From the NCBI RefSeq assembly GCF_042649825.1, contig NZ_JBHSAB010000005.1, positions 1 to 64,000 of the forward strand: a stretch of 64,000 nt of DNA. Reading direction: 5' to 3'. Every line of letters begins with the position of its first letter. Positions within the stretch are counted from its first letter, which is position 1. Source of the DNA: Legionella_C dresdenensis (lineage in GTDB: Bacteria; Pseudomonadota; Gammaproteobacteria; Legionellales; Legionellaceae). Shown one piece after another: positions 34,291-42,848 of this stretch. Both the position numbers and the translations under genes were made by a program. The notes under the pieces are model-generated. The model saw only the letters and a list, made by a program, of their open reading frames with translations, was not told where the DNA came from and searched no databases.

Positions 34291-37083
34291 ATGGCAGAAT
34301 ACAAAGACACCTTAAATTTACCCGAGACGTCGTTTCCGATGAAAGCAAATCTTGCACAGCGGGAACCTGAAAAACTGGTGAAATGGCAATCAGAGCAACT
34401 GTATCAGAAAATAAGAGATGCAAGGGAAGGGCGACAGCGTTTTGTTTTGCATGACGGTCCTCCCTATGCCAACGGCCATCTGCACTGTGGTCATGCGTTA
34501 AATAAAATTCTGAAAGACATCATTGTCAAATCAAAAACCTTAAGCGGCTTTGATGCGCCTTTTGTTCCAGGCTGGGATTGCCATGGGTTGCCCATTGAAT
34601 TAAACGTTGAGAAAAAAATAGGCAAAGCCGGCGTCAAAGTCAGTGCGGAAGATTTTCGCGCCAAATGCCGCGAATACGCTGCAAGCCAGATTGATATTCA
34701 GCGCGATGAATTCAAGCGTCTGGGCGTTTTTGGCGATTGGGAGCGTCCTTATGCGACTTTTGATTACAGTTATGAGGCCAATATTGTCCGTGCATTAGGT
34801 AAAATTATTGAAAACGGCCATTTGCAACAGGGATTTAAACCGGTTCACTGGTGTATCGAATGCGGTTCTGCATTGGCAGAGGCGGAAGTGGAATATGAAG
34901 ATAAAACATCGTCTTCCATCGATGTTGCATTTTATGCGGTTAAACCTGAGCAGTTTACAGCTCTATTTGCTGTAGACAATAAGCCGGTGGTTGTTCCCAT
35001 CTGGACAACAACGCCATGGTCTTTACCGGGCAACGAAGCAGTGTGCTTACACCCTGATCTGGAATATGCCCTGATTGATACTGCGGAGCAATATTATCTG
35101 GTGGCAGACAGCCTGACAGAACAAGTTATGCAGCGTTATGGCATCGATAATTACCGCATCGCAGGTAAAGCCAAAGGCAGCGTTTTTCTGCGTTTTGAAT
35201 TACGTCACCCATTTTATGATCGTATTGTTCCTGTTATCACGGGTGATCATGTCACTACCGATTCAGGCACCGGTTGTGTCCATACTGCGCCTGCTCATGG
35301 TCCAGAAGATTATCAGGCAGGCAAAGCCTTTAATTTGCCCTTGATTAATCCGGTATTAAATAATGGCTGTTATGCCAGTGATGTAGAATATTTTGCCAAT
35401 CAATCAGTGCTGAAAGTTAACCAGCAGATTCTTGATTTATTGCGCGAACGCAATGTCTTATTACATGATGAATTGCTCCGGCACAGCTATCCGCATTGCT
35501 GGCGTCACAAATCACCAATGATTTTCCTGGCAACGCCGCAGTGGTTTATTGCCATGGATAAAAATGGGTTGCGTCAGGCTATTCTTGCATCGATTGATGA
35601 AGTGAATTGGGTGCCGGAATGGGGCAAGCCAAGAATTCGTAATATGGTTGAAACAAGACCTGATTGGTGTATTTCAAGGCAAAGAGCCTGGGGTACGCCT
35701 ATTCCTTTATTTATTAATAAAGTAACCCGGGAATTGCATCCCGATACGTTAAGGCTGATTGAAGAAGTTGCAAAACGGATTGAGGAAAAGGGGATTGATG
35801 CCTGGTTTGGACTTCAGCCAGCTGAATTATTAGGTCAGGATGCTGAACAGTATGACAAAGTGACAGACACTCTTGATGTCTGGTTTGACTCAGGCGTTTC
35901 ACACTACAGCGTATTAATGCACAACAAGGAACTGGGCTTGCCGGCAGATGTCTATTTTGAAGGATCTGATCAGCATCGCGGCTGGTTTAACTCATCGTTA
36001 ACAACAGCGATTGCAATTTATGGTCATGCGCCCTACAAGACAGTATTGACGCATGGTTATACGGTAGATGCCGAAGGTAAAAAGCTTTCAAAATCGAAAG
36101 GCAATTATGTCGCGCTTGATAAACTGATTGCCCAGCATGGCGCTGATATTCTCCGCTTATGGGTTTCATCAACCGATTACCGTCAGGAAGTCAGTATTTC
36201 GGAAGAAATAATTAAACGGAATGCCGATGCTTATCGCCGTATTCGCAATACGGCGCGTTTCCTGCTGGCTAACCTGTTTGACTTTGATCCCGAACAACAT
36301 GCATTGCCGTCTGATCAGCTGGTTGACCTGGATAGCTGGGCGATAAAACGCTGCCAGCAACTGCAGGATGAAATAATTGCAGCCTATAATCATTACCACT
36401 TCCATTTGATTTATCAAAAAATCCATAATTTCTGTGCGGTCGATTTAGGCAGTTTTTATCTGGATGTGATTAAAGACAGGCAATATACAACCCCTGAAAA
36501 CAGCCAGGCCAGACGTTCATGTCAAACGGCTATGTATCATATTATTCAGGCACTGACCCGCTGGCTGGCGCCAATTCTGTCGTTTACAGCGGAAGAAATC
36601 TGGCAGGTTATTCCTGGCCAGCAAAATGAATCAGTCTTTATTGAAGAATGGTATCAGGCGTGGCCGGTGATTAATAATGTCGATATGGCTTTCTGGGAAA
36701 CACTGCAACGTGTGCGTGATGAAGTGAATAAAGCGCTCGAAGCCAAACGGCAGCAGGGCATAATTGGCTCTGGACTTGCCGCTGATGTTGTGCTTTATGC
36801 TGAGGGCGAGTTGTACGAACAATTACAGGGCCTGGGCAGTGAGTTAAGATTCGTGTTAATTACCTCAGGCGCTACTGTAATGCCGCTGTCAGCGAAGCCG
36901 GAACATGCTTTAGGCAGTTCTGAAATTAATCTGGCGATCGAAGTAAAGGCGAGTGAAAATGAAAAATGCGCTCGTTGCTGGCATCGTTGCGCGGATATAG
37001 GAAGTCAGGCGAGCCATCCTGAATTATGCGGCCGTTGCGCCGGCAATCTTGATGGACAGGATGAGATAAGGCAATTTGCATGA
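34291..37083 (+). CDS. ileS: Isoleucyl-tRNA synthetase IleS
   Basis: 930 residues, class I. The HIGH motif is PYANGHLHCGHALN near residue 60. The CP1 editing domain is at about 200-400 with TTTPWSLPGNEA, and the KMSKS motif is KLSKSKGNYV near 600. An anticodon-binding domain follows, then a C-terminal zinc finger (CARCWHRC...CGRC, about 895-920). It lies between ribF and lspA as in most proteobacteria; its TGA overlaps the ATG of lspA. Confidence 0.98.
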   Translation: MAEYKDTLNLPETSFPMKANLAQREPEKLVKWQSEQLYQKIRDAREGRQRFVLHDGPPYANGHLHCGHALNKILKDIIVKSKTLSGFDAPFVPGWDCHGLPIELNVEKKIGKAGVKVSAEDFRAKCREYAASQIDIQRDEFKRLGVFGDWERPYATFDYSYEANIVRALGKIIENGHLQQGFKPVHWCIECGSALAEAEVEYEDKTSSSIDVAFYAVKPEQFTALFAVDNKPVVVPIWTTTPWSLPGNEAVCLHPDLEYALIDTAEQYYLVADSLTEQVMQRYGIDNYRIAGKAKGSVFLRFELRHPFYDRIVPVITGDHVTTDSGTGCVHTAPAHGPEDYQAGKAFNLPLINPVLNNGCYASDVEYFANQSVLKVNQQILDLLRERNVLLHDELLRHSYPHCWRHKSPMIFLATPQWFIAMDKNGLRQAILASIDEVNWVPEWGKPRIRNMVETRPDWCISRQRAWGTPIPLFINKVTRELHPDTLRLIEEVAKRIEEKGIDAWFGLQPAELLGQDAEQYDKVTDTLDVWFDSGVSHYSVLMHNKELGLPADVYFEGSDQHRGWFNSSLTTAIAIYGHAPYKTVLTHGYTVDAEGKKLSKSKGNYVALDKLIAQHGADILRLWVSSTDYRQEVSISEEIIKRNADAYRRIRNTARFLLANLFDFDPEQHALPSDQLVDLDSWAIKRCQQLQDEIIAAYNHYHFHLIYQKIHNFCAVDLGSFYLDVIKDRQYTTPENSQARRSCQTAMYHIIQALTRWLAPILSFTAEEIWQVIPGQQNESVFIEEWYQAWPVINNVDMAFWETLQRVRDEVNKALEAKRQQGIIGSGLAADVVLYAEGELYEQLQGLGSELRFVLITSGATVMPLSAKPEHALGSSEINLAIEVKASENEKCARCWHRCADIGSQASHPELCGRCAGNLDGQDEIRQFA

Positions 37084-37547
37084 GAAAACTGTTTTGGCTT
37101 GCTTTCAGCGCTGCGGTAATCGCGCTTGATCAAATAACCAAATGTCTGGCGGGTAAATATCTTATTCCTTACTTACCCAAGCCGGTAATGCCGATGTTTA
37201 ATTTAACCCTGGCATATAATACCGGCGCTGCATTCAGTTTTTTAAGCGATGCAGGCGGCTGGCAGCGGTGGTTTTTTGCCCTGTTCAGTGTTGTAATGAG
37301 CATTGCATTGCTGGTATGGCTGATCAGATTGCCGGCAAAGGCCGTATTGCAGTCATTTGCTGTGAGCCTCATTCTTGGCGGGGCAGTGGGTAATCTCTAT
37401 GATAGAGCTGTATTGGGGCATGTGACGGATTTTATTGATATCTACTACAACAATCATCACTTTCCAGTATTTAATGTCGCCGATATTGCAATTTGTATCG
37501 GCGCATTTTTACTAGTAGTTGATTTATGCAAAAACCCCAGTCAATAA
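37080..37547 (+). CDS. lspA: Lipoprotein signal peptidase LspA
   Basis: 155 residues with four membrane segments. Catalytic aspartates are seen in NLYDRAVLGHVTDFID and FNVADIAI near residues 108-140. It cleaves the signal peptide of lipoproteins such as MetQ and PilP after lipid attachment. The start overlaps ileS (ATGA). Its last 24 bases overlap the convergent gene at 37524. Confidence 0.97.
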   Translation: MRKLFWLAFSAAVIALDQITKCLAGKYLIPYLPKPVMPMFNLTLAYNTGAAFSFLSDAGGWQRWFFALFSVVMSIALLVWLIRLPAKAVLQSFAVSLILGGAVGNLYDRAVLGHVTDFIDIYYNNHHFPVFNVADIAICIGAFLLVVDLCKNPSQ

Positions 37548-38090
37548 GGCATTCGCAAGGGCTTTTAGTTGCTTGCTTTCAGGATTGGCAATGCTGACAG
37601 CAGCAACAGCAGGCAGGCTCAGATAGTGCTCTGCCTCTTCCCACTCAACTTCAGCAGGGAATAATCTGAGCATGGGCAGACATTTGTTTAACAAAGCACA
37701 GAATGATAATGTTGCTGGATAAGGCCTGGCCTGATGGCAGCCTAATTCCATAGCCTGCATTGCTTCTGATATCGTTGCTACGCCGGGAAGGTAATTGATC
37801 GAATACACTGCTGCAGTTTGTGCAATGGCAGGTAAAAATCCCGGGCTGGAAACAAAATGGACGCCTGCATGGTAGCAGTTTTCCAATTGCTGGGTATTGA
37901 TAATATTGCCAGCGCCTATACGCAGAGCAGGAAATTCCTGAACCAGTCGTTTGAGCAGCCCTTCATCGCAGGTATTAATTTCAGCAATCGAAAAGCCGGC
38001 CTGGGCCACTTGTCTAAGGCGTTCAAAAAGAAGAGCATCAACATCAAGAGTAACAATAACAGATTGGTTATTAAACAATTTATCGGTCAT
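37524..38090 (-). CDS. KDPG/KHG aldolase-fold protein without the catalytic lysine
   Basis: 188 residues, slightly shorter than Eda. The fold is recognisable: VTLDVDALLFERLRQVAQAG, IGAGNIINTQQLENCYHAGV, FVSSPGFLPAIAQTA and YLPGVATISEAMQAMELG all match the aldolase pattern. But the Schiff-base lysine of FKFFPA is Arg122 in ARPYPA, and the glycine-rich phosphate loop (CPTGGIS in Eda) is replaced by FPAEVEW. The general-base Glu38 is kept. Classical aldolase chemistry is therefore unlikely; another role is probable. It converges on lspA with a 24-base overlap. Confidence 0.8.
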   Translation of the reverse strand: MTDKLFNNQSVIVTLDVDALLFERLRQVAQAGFSIAEINTCDEGLLKRLVQEFPALRIGAGNIINTQQLENCYHAGVHFVSSPGFLPAIAQTAAVYSINYLPGVATISEAMQAMELGCHQARPYPATLSFCALLNKCLPMLRLFPAEVEWEEAEHYLSLPAVAAVSIANPESKQLKALANALLTGVFA

Positions 38091-38222
38091 TCTTTAATTC
38101 ACTTGCTGGCGTGACTATTTGCCTATGTTATGTGGGTCTGGATGAAATTGCAAGTGATGGATGCAGCGCCGCCGCAATTATGTTGAAAATGAAGTGTTAG
38201 GGAGGCTACGCACATCTTTACC

Positions 38223-38260
38223 TCCTCTCCCGTATCGGGAGAGGGCTGGGGAGAGGGTAA
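38223..38260. repeat. CTCTCCC palindrome, single copy
   Basis: CTCTCCCGTATCGGGAGAG followed by GGCTGGGGAGAGGG, in the orientation of the inverted copy at 3637. It lies about 40 bases 3' of the coiled-coil gene ending at 38299. The gap 38091-38298 shows nothing else. Confidence 0.9.
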
Positions 38261-38298
38261 AAATGAAAACCATCATGCTTACACTTCTCGCATCAATG

Positions 38299-39648
38299 CT
38301 ACCATCGAGGTCTGGGAGAAGGAGCGGTTGGCTCTGCCACGGGTTGTGGTTTTGGCTGCGGCATATCCCGTAATTGCAGCGAGTGTTTAAACTGATTGAC
38401 GGCAGTTATTGCCAGTACAGTACTTGCCAGCCGGCCAACAGGTGTTTGGGCCAGTGATACCTGTTTTGCCTGTAAAGACTGAATTTTTACCGTCAAGTCA
38501 TGAACGCTATTATGTAATTGCGATTGCCTGGTAAAGAAAAAGCGGTGCTGCTCCTGATCTTTTTGACGTTGGTGATTAACTAATGCCTCAAGATTAAGTG
38601 TCTGCTGTTGAGTTTTGAGAAACAGCTCATGAGCGTCTGCTTTTTCTTCCGGGCTTAATTGCTCCAGCGTCTGATTTGCCTTGATTAAATAAAATTTATC
38701 ACCCTCTTTGACCAGTTTCTGATTGACGCTTAAAACGTATTTTGCTGCTTTGAATGACAGGGTCAATTCACCTTGCTCATCATACAGCTGCTTTTCTTTT
38801 CGAATAACAGCAAGCATTTCTTTTAAACCAGCAATTTGCAGATTTAAGGAATTTGCTTCGCGTAATTTTTTTTGGGCATGTTCAATTTGCCCATCATCAA
38901 GCAGCTGGATCGCCTCTTCGGATTGTTTACTAATCCGGTTTTCAAGTTTTACCATTGCAGTATCCAGATGTTGAACCTGGCGTTCAATATCGTTCTCGAG
39001 CGCGATGGTATCCGCCATCTGATTAATCCCATCGATTGCTTTGTTGTACTGTTTGTATTGTATTTTACGGTGTTTAATTTCTGCAATTTGTTTGGAAACC
39101 GCCTGTAACTCATGCTCGATTGAAATAACCTGACAGACATAGTCAGTCAATATTTTTTCAAACTCTATGTCTGATGGCGAAACCGCTAGTACTGTCGAAG
39201 CCGGGGCTGTCATTGTAATCAGTGCATGCCCGTCTTCTTCTTTATGGAGATCGCGGAGGGATTGGTTGTATTGTGCATAGAAATGACTTAAATGGCGATG
39301 CCTGGCTGCTGCTCGCCGCTCCTGCAGCCTTAACAGAAAACCAATTTTAAAATGATCACGCTTCATTTTCTCGATCAACCGGCTAAAATTGATAGCCTTC
39401 TCTGCTTCTTTAAGATCAAATTCGCGCGCCGCTTGTTCTTTTACGGTTGCACCGGCAGAGGTTTTCAGAAAATTGGCGATATCAAAAGTATTTTTCAATC
39501 CGAAACGGCCCAGAGTCTGAGGAATTTTTTGGGACTTGTACGCTGTTTGCAAACCTGAATGCAACTCGAAGAGGTTATCAAATGATAACTCGACCGAATC
39601 CTTATTTTTCCGCTCTAAAACAATGGATTGTTTTTTACTCATAACCAT
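38299..39648 (-). CDS. Long helical/coiled-coil protein of unknown function
   Basis: 449 residues (or 447 from the second ATG at 39642; AAGAGG lies before both). No signal peptide. It is Gln/Lys/Glu-rich with coiled-coil stretches at about 165-290 (EHELQAVSKQIAEIKHRK...) and 350-400. A short hydrophobic stretch follows near 405-420 (RLASTVLAITAV). The tail is Pro-rich (PQPKPQPVAEPTAPSPRP). The Pro-rich tail resembles that of the coiled-coil gene at 23195. No family recognised. It sits between the pilin gene and a repeat; an exported effector is possible, not shown. Confidence 0.7.
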   Translation of the reverse strand: MVMSKKQSIVLERKNKDSVELSFDNLFELHSGLQTAYKSQKIPQTLGRFGLKNTFDIANFLKTSAGATVKEQAAREFDLKEAEKAINFSRLIEKMKRDHFKIGFLLRLQERRAAARHRHLSHFYAQYNQSLRDLHKEEDGHALITMTAPASTVLAVSPSDIEFEKILTDYVCQVISIEHELQAVSKQIAEIKHRKIQYKQYNKAIDGINQMADTIALENDIERQVQHLDTAMVKLENRISKQSEEAIQLLDDGQIEHAQKKLREANSLNLQIAGLKEMLAVIRKEKQLYDEQGELTLSFKAAKYVLSVNQKLVKEGDKFYLIKANQTLEQLSPEEKADAHELFLKTQQQTLNLEALVNHQRQKDQEQHRFFFTRQSQLHNSVHDLTVKIQSLQAKQVSLAQTPVGRLASTVLAITAVNQFKHSLQLRDMPQPKPQPVAEPTAPSPRPRW

Positions 39649-39657
39649 AAAAACCTC

Positions 39658-40089
39658 TTACCAGCATCGGGTTACCGGCCCTGATGGCGCCAGTCCGCTT
39701 GGCCCGGCTGCAATCCCTTTCACACCCAGGTTATTTAATGTTAGCGTCTGGCAGCGGGTATCATTCTCTGATTGTTGATTTCGCGGCCTTGCTTCAAGAG
39801 TATAGCCTGCTGCGGTTGCAGTAATTGCCAGTTGATACCAGCCTTCGGGCGAAAGATTACTGGCCACAATATCGCTGGCTCCTCCAGTACCCATCGTCGC
39901 GCCGACATAAGTATTGTGTTCCGAGTAGTAACGCTCCATCCTTCCTGCCAGATCAAGCAGGGCAGACTGTCCGTCGCTTCGTCGGGCACGAGTTATATAC
40001 TCAAGATAGCTTGGGTATGCTATGGCAATAAGAATACCGAAAATCACCATTGCAACCAGTAACTCAACGAGAGTAAACCCTTTTTTCAC
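39658..40089 (-). CDS. pilE: Type IV pilin, PilE family
   Basis: 143 residues from a GTG with AAGGAAC upstream. The prepilin signature KKGFTLVELLVAMVIFGIL begins at residue 2, with cleavage after Gly4 and Glu at +5. The globular domain has YPSYLEYITRARRSDGQSALLDLA and a pair of Cys (near residues 110 and 142) that can form the D-loop disulfide. It fits minor or PilE-like pilins encoded apart from the pilMNOPQ operon at 24.6 kb. The protein following it on the same strand is unrelated. Confidence 0.92.
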   Translation of the reverse strand: MKKGFTLVELLVAMVIFGILIAIAYPSYLEYITRARRSDGQSALLDLAGRMERYYSEHNTYVGATMGTGGASDIVASNLSPEGWYQLAITATAAGYTLEARPRNQQSENDTRCQTLTLNNLGVKGIAAGPSGLAPSGPVTRCW

Positions 40090-40175
40090 AGCTTGTTCCT
40101 TGTTAATAATAAAGAATTTAGTCTTTTGCTCCAGTATATACCCAATGCACTTGAAAATGCTATGTTTTGCTTAAA

Positions 40176-40203
40176 GGAGTGTTAGGCTGTAAAGCCCAAC
40201 ATT
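40176..40203. repeat. Palindromic repeat, TTGGGC family (imperfect)
   Basis: GGAGTGTTAGGCTGTAAAGCC followed by CAACATTC, one arm mismatch. It lies in the 290-base gap between the pilin gene and era. Nothing else was recognised in that gap. Confidence 0.75.
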
Positions 40204-40382
40204 CAATTTCTCCTGCAAATAAACTGCTGCATGTCTTCTTCCCAACTTATTGGCGGTAGTCATATACTCGTGTCTTTCTGGCTTCCATATTTTGACAATA
40301 GCGTTATTTTACTTTAGCTGGCAAGTGCTTTTTTAAGCCGGCTATGATAAAATGCATTAAAAATAAACAGGACAGATTGTTA

Positions 40383-41270
40383 ATGACAAGTTATTGTGGA
40401 TACATTGCGTTGGTTGGCCGGCCGAATGTGGGCAAATCGACTTTACTAAACCGTATTTTACAGCAGAAGCTGAGTATTACTTCGCGCAAACCGCAAACGA
40501 CGCGCCATAGTATTCTGGGTATTCAGACTATTGATGAATATCAATATGTCTATGTCGATACACCGGGTATTCATCAGGGATCTAAAAAAGCGATCAATCG
40601 CGTGATGAATAAAACCGCCATCAGCGTTTTACGTGATGTGGATGTTGCTGTGTTTGTTGTTGATGGCAGCCGCTGGCAGGATGAAGATGAGTATGTGCTG
40701 AATCTGATAAAGAAAGCGCAGATCCCCTGTATTCTCGCAATCAATAAAGTCGACAAGATAAGTGAAAAGGATGAACTGTTACCCTGGATTGCCCAAATCA
40801 GCCAAAAGCATAATTTTGAAGCAATTATTCCACTGTCTGCCAAAACAGGGGTACAGGTTGATAATCTTGAGCAGCAGTTAAAAGCTTATTTACCGGAAGG
40901 CCCGCATCTGTTCGCTGATGATCAATTTACTGATAGACCGATTAAATTTCTCTGTGCCGAGTTGCTGCGGGAGAAAATCTTCCGCCTTTGCGGCCAGGAG
41001 ATTCCATATTCAACTACGGTTGAAATTGAGTCCTATAAAGATGAAGGCAACCTGGTACGAATCCATGCGCTTATTCTGGTAGATAAACTCAATCACAAGC
41101 AGATTGTTATCGGGAACAAAGGTCAGAAGTTGAAAGAAATGGCAACTAGCGCCCGTCTCGATATGGAGCAGTTACTGGGCAAAAAAATCTTTTTACAGTG
41201 CTGGTGCAAGGTAAAAAGCGGTTGGGCCGATGACGAACGCCTGCTCAGGCAGCTTGGTTATGACAATTGA
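40383..41270 (+). CDS. era: GTPase Era
   Basis: 295 residues from the ATG at 40383 (an earlier in-frame ATG at 40344 adds a poorly conserved extension). G1 is GRPNVGKST at about 12-20, G3 DTPG, G4 NKVD. The C-terminal KH domain shows VIGNKGQKLKEMATSAR. It binds 16S rRNA and assists small-subunit maturation. Its last 11 bases overlap the recO start, a common proteobacterial arrangement. Confidence 0.97.
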   Translation: MTSYCGYIALVGRPNVGKSTLLNRILQQKLSITSRKPQTTRHSILGIQTIDEYQYVYVDTPGIHQGSKKAINRVMNKTAISVLRDVDVAVFVVDGSRWQDEDEYVLNLIKKAQIPCILAINKVDKISEKDELLPWIAQISQKHNFEAIIPLSAKTGVQVDNLEQQLKAYLPEGPHLFADDQFTDRPIKFLCAELLREKIFRLCGQEIPYSTTVEIESYKDEGNLVRIHALILVDKLNHKQIVIGNKGQKLKEMATSARLDMEQLLGKKIFLQCWCKVKSGWADDERLLRQLGYDN

Positions 41271-41952
41271 GAGCTTTAACGCCTGGCTTATCCATAAGCA
41301 GCCCTCGGGTGATACCAGTACCAGGCTGACTTTTTTTACTGCTGAAAAAGGAATTGTCACTTGCGACTATAAAGGGGGAAGGACTCCCAAAAAGCAGGCT
41401 GCAAGCCAGTTATTTACATCGCTATGGGTTGCAGTGACTTCCCGAAATAACTGGCATTATATCCAAAGCCTTGAATCCCCAGCCCAACCGATAAATCTGC
41501 AGGGTATTTCCCTGTTTTCAGCCCTTTATTTAAACGAATTAATCTATTACACCCTAAAACCGCAGGATGCCCAGCCAGAATTATTTGAAGCTTACCAGTT
41601 TACCATGCACGCGCTGGAAACGGTGGAGGAACGTTTGGCTATTGAAGTCTTGTTGCGGCAGTTTGAGTGGTTATTATTAAAAAACTGCGGTTATCAATTT
41701 GCAGAAGAAACGATTAACTCCGAGCCGTTATCGGCGGATAACCGCTATGTTTATATTCCAGGTAAAGGATTTATTGGCGCAGAAAATGGTTTGCCGGGCG
41801 GGGATATTCTGGCGGTGGTTGCAGGGCAGTTTCATGAGGCGGCAGTTTTGAGAACCGCAAAAATTATGATGCGTCAGGCCATTGATTATTTATTGGATGG
41901 CAGGGTATTAAAATCCAGATCCCTGTTTAGCAGGTTGGGTCGGCATCCTTAA
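41260..41952 (+). CDS. recO: DNA repair protein RecO
   Basis: 230 residues from the ATG at 41260, inside the end of era. The N-terminal OB-fold has FNAWLIHKQPSGDTSTRLTFFTAEKG and DYKGGRTPKK. Then comes the helical part with LNELIYYTLKPQDAQPELFEAY. It loads RecA on SSB-coated single strands with RecR. The Cys zinc motif found in some RecO proteins is absent, as in enterics. Confidence 0.93.
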   Translation: MTIESFNAWLIHKQPSGDTSTRLTFFTAEKGIVTCDYKGGRTPKKQAASQLFTSLWVAVTSRNNWHYIQSLESPAQPINLQGISLFSALYLNELIYYTLKPQDAQPELFEAYQFTMHALETVEERLAIEVLLRQFEWLLLKNCGYQFAEETINSEPLSADNRYVYIPGKGFIGAENGLPGGDILAVVAGQFHEAAVLRTAKIMMRQAIDYLLDGRVLKSRSLFSRLGRHP

Positions 41953-41980
41953 CTTAATGGCAATAAATAAATGCAAACAC

Positions 41981-42004
41981 GTAGGTTGGGTCGTTTGACC
42001 CAAC
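41981..42004. repeat. Palindromic repeat, TTGGGTC family
   Basis: GTAGGTTGGGTCGTTTGACC followed by CAAC; the loop is one base shorter than in other copies. It lies between recO and pdxJ. Confidence 0.85.
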
Positions 42005-42101
42005 AGTTCCATGCCCGAGAAAATTTTAACAAAAAAGCATAGCTGCCCGTAAAAATAAACGTCATAATCAGGCTTTGTAATTATCAGGCAACAGGTGTGA
42101 T

Positions 42102-42848
42102 ATGTTTAAAGAGATTTTACTGGGTGTTAATATTGATCATATTGCTACCGTACGTCAGGCGCGCGGAACGCGTTATCCTGATCCGGTACAGGCGGCGATT
42201 GATGCTGAAGAGGCCGGAGCTGACGGTATTACCTTACATATGCGTGAAGATTTGCGCCATATTCAGGCTCGCGATGTACGGCTGATTAAAGAAGTATTAC
42301 AGACCCGGATGAATCTTGAACTGGCAGTAACGGACGCAATGCTTGATTTTGCTGAAGAAATTATGCCGGAACATACCTGCCTTGTTCCTGAAAAAAGAGA
42401 GGAACTGACTACCGAAGGTGGTTTGGATGTGGTAGAACATTATGATAAGGTAGTGAATGCAGTTAAGCGTTTACAACAGTTTCACAGCGAAGTGTCTTTA
42501 TTTATTGATGCTGATTTTAAGCAGATTGACGCCGCCGTTGCGACGGGTGCGCCTGTTATTGAAATTCATACCGGCTGCTATGCGGATGCAACAACCGTTG
42601 AAGCACGGGAAAAAGAACTGCACAGGATTAAAGAAGCTGCACAGTATGCAGCGGAAAAGGGATTAATTGTTAATGCCGGTCATGGTTTAAATTACCATAA
42701 CGTCAAGCCGGTTGCGGCAATTAACGAATTACATGAACTGAACATTGGCCATGCGATTATTGCGCGCGCGTTGTTTTGCGGACTCAAAGAGGCGGTAAGG
42801 CACATGCGTCAACTCATGGTGGAAGCACGAAACTATGTCAACAAATGA
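42102..42848 (+). CDS. pdxJ: Pyridoxine 5'-phosphate synthase PdxJ
   Basis: 248 residues. It condenses 1-deoxyxylulose 5-phosphate with aminoacetone 3-phosphate to pyridoxine phosphate. Clear marks: LGVNIDHIATVRQARGTRYPDP at the start, GITLHMREDLRHIQ, FIDADFKQIDAA and NAGHGLNYHN. It overlaps the following oxidoreductase gene by 14 bases. That neighbour is unusual: elsewhere pdxJ sits with recO or acpS. Confidence 0.97.
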   Translation: MFKEILLGVNIDHIATVRQARGTRYPDPVQAAIDAEEAGADGITLHMREDLRHIQARDVRLIKEVLQTRMNLELAVTDAMLDFAEEIMPEHTCLVPEKREELTTEGGLDVVEHYDKVVNAVKRLQQFHSEVSLFIDADFKQIDAAVATGAPVIEIHTGCYADATTVEAREKELHRIKEAAQYAAEKGLIVNAGHGLNYHNVKPVAAINELHELNIGHAIIARALFCGLKEAVRHMRQLMVEARNYVNK

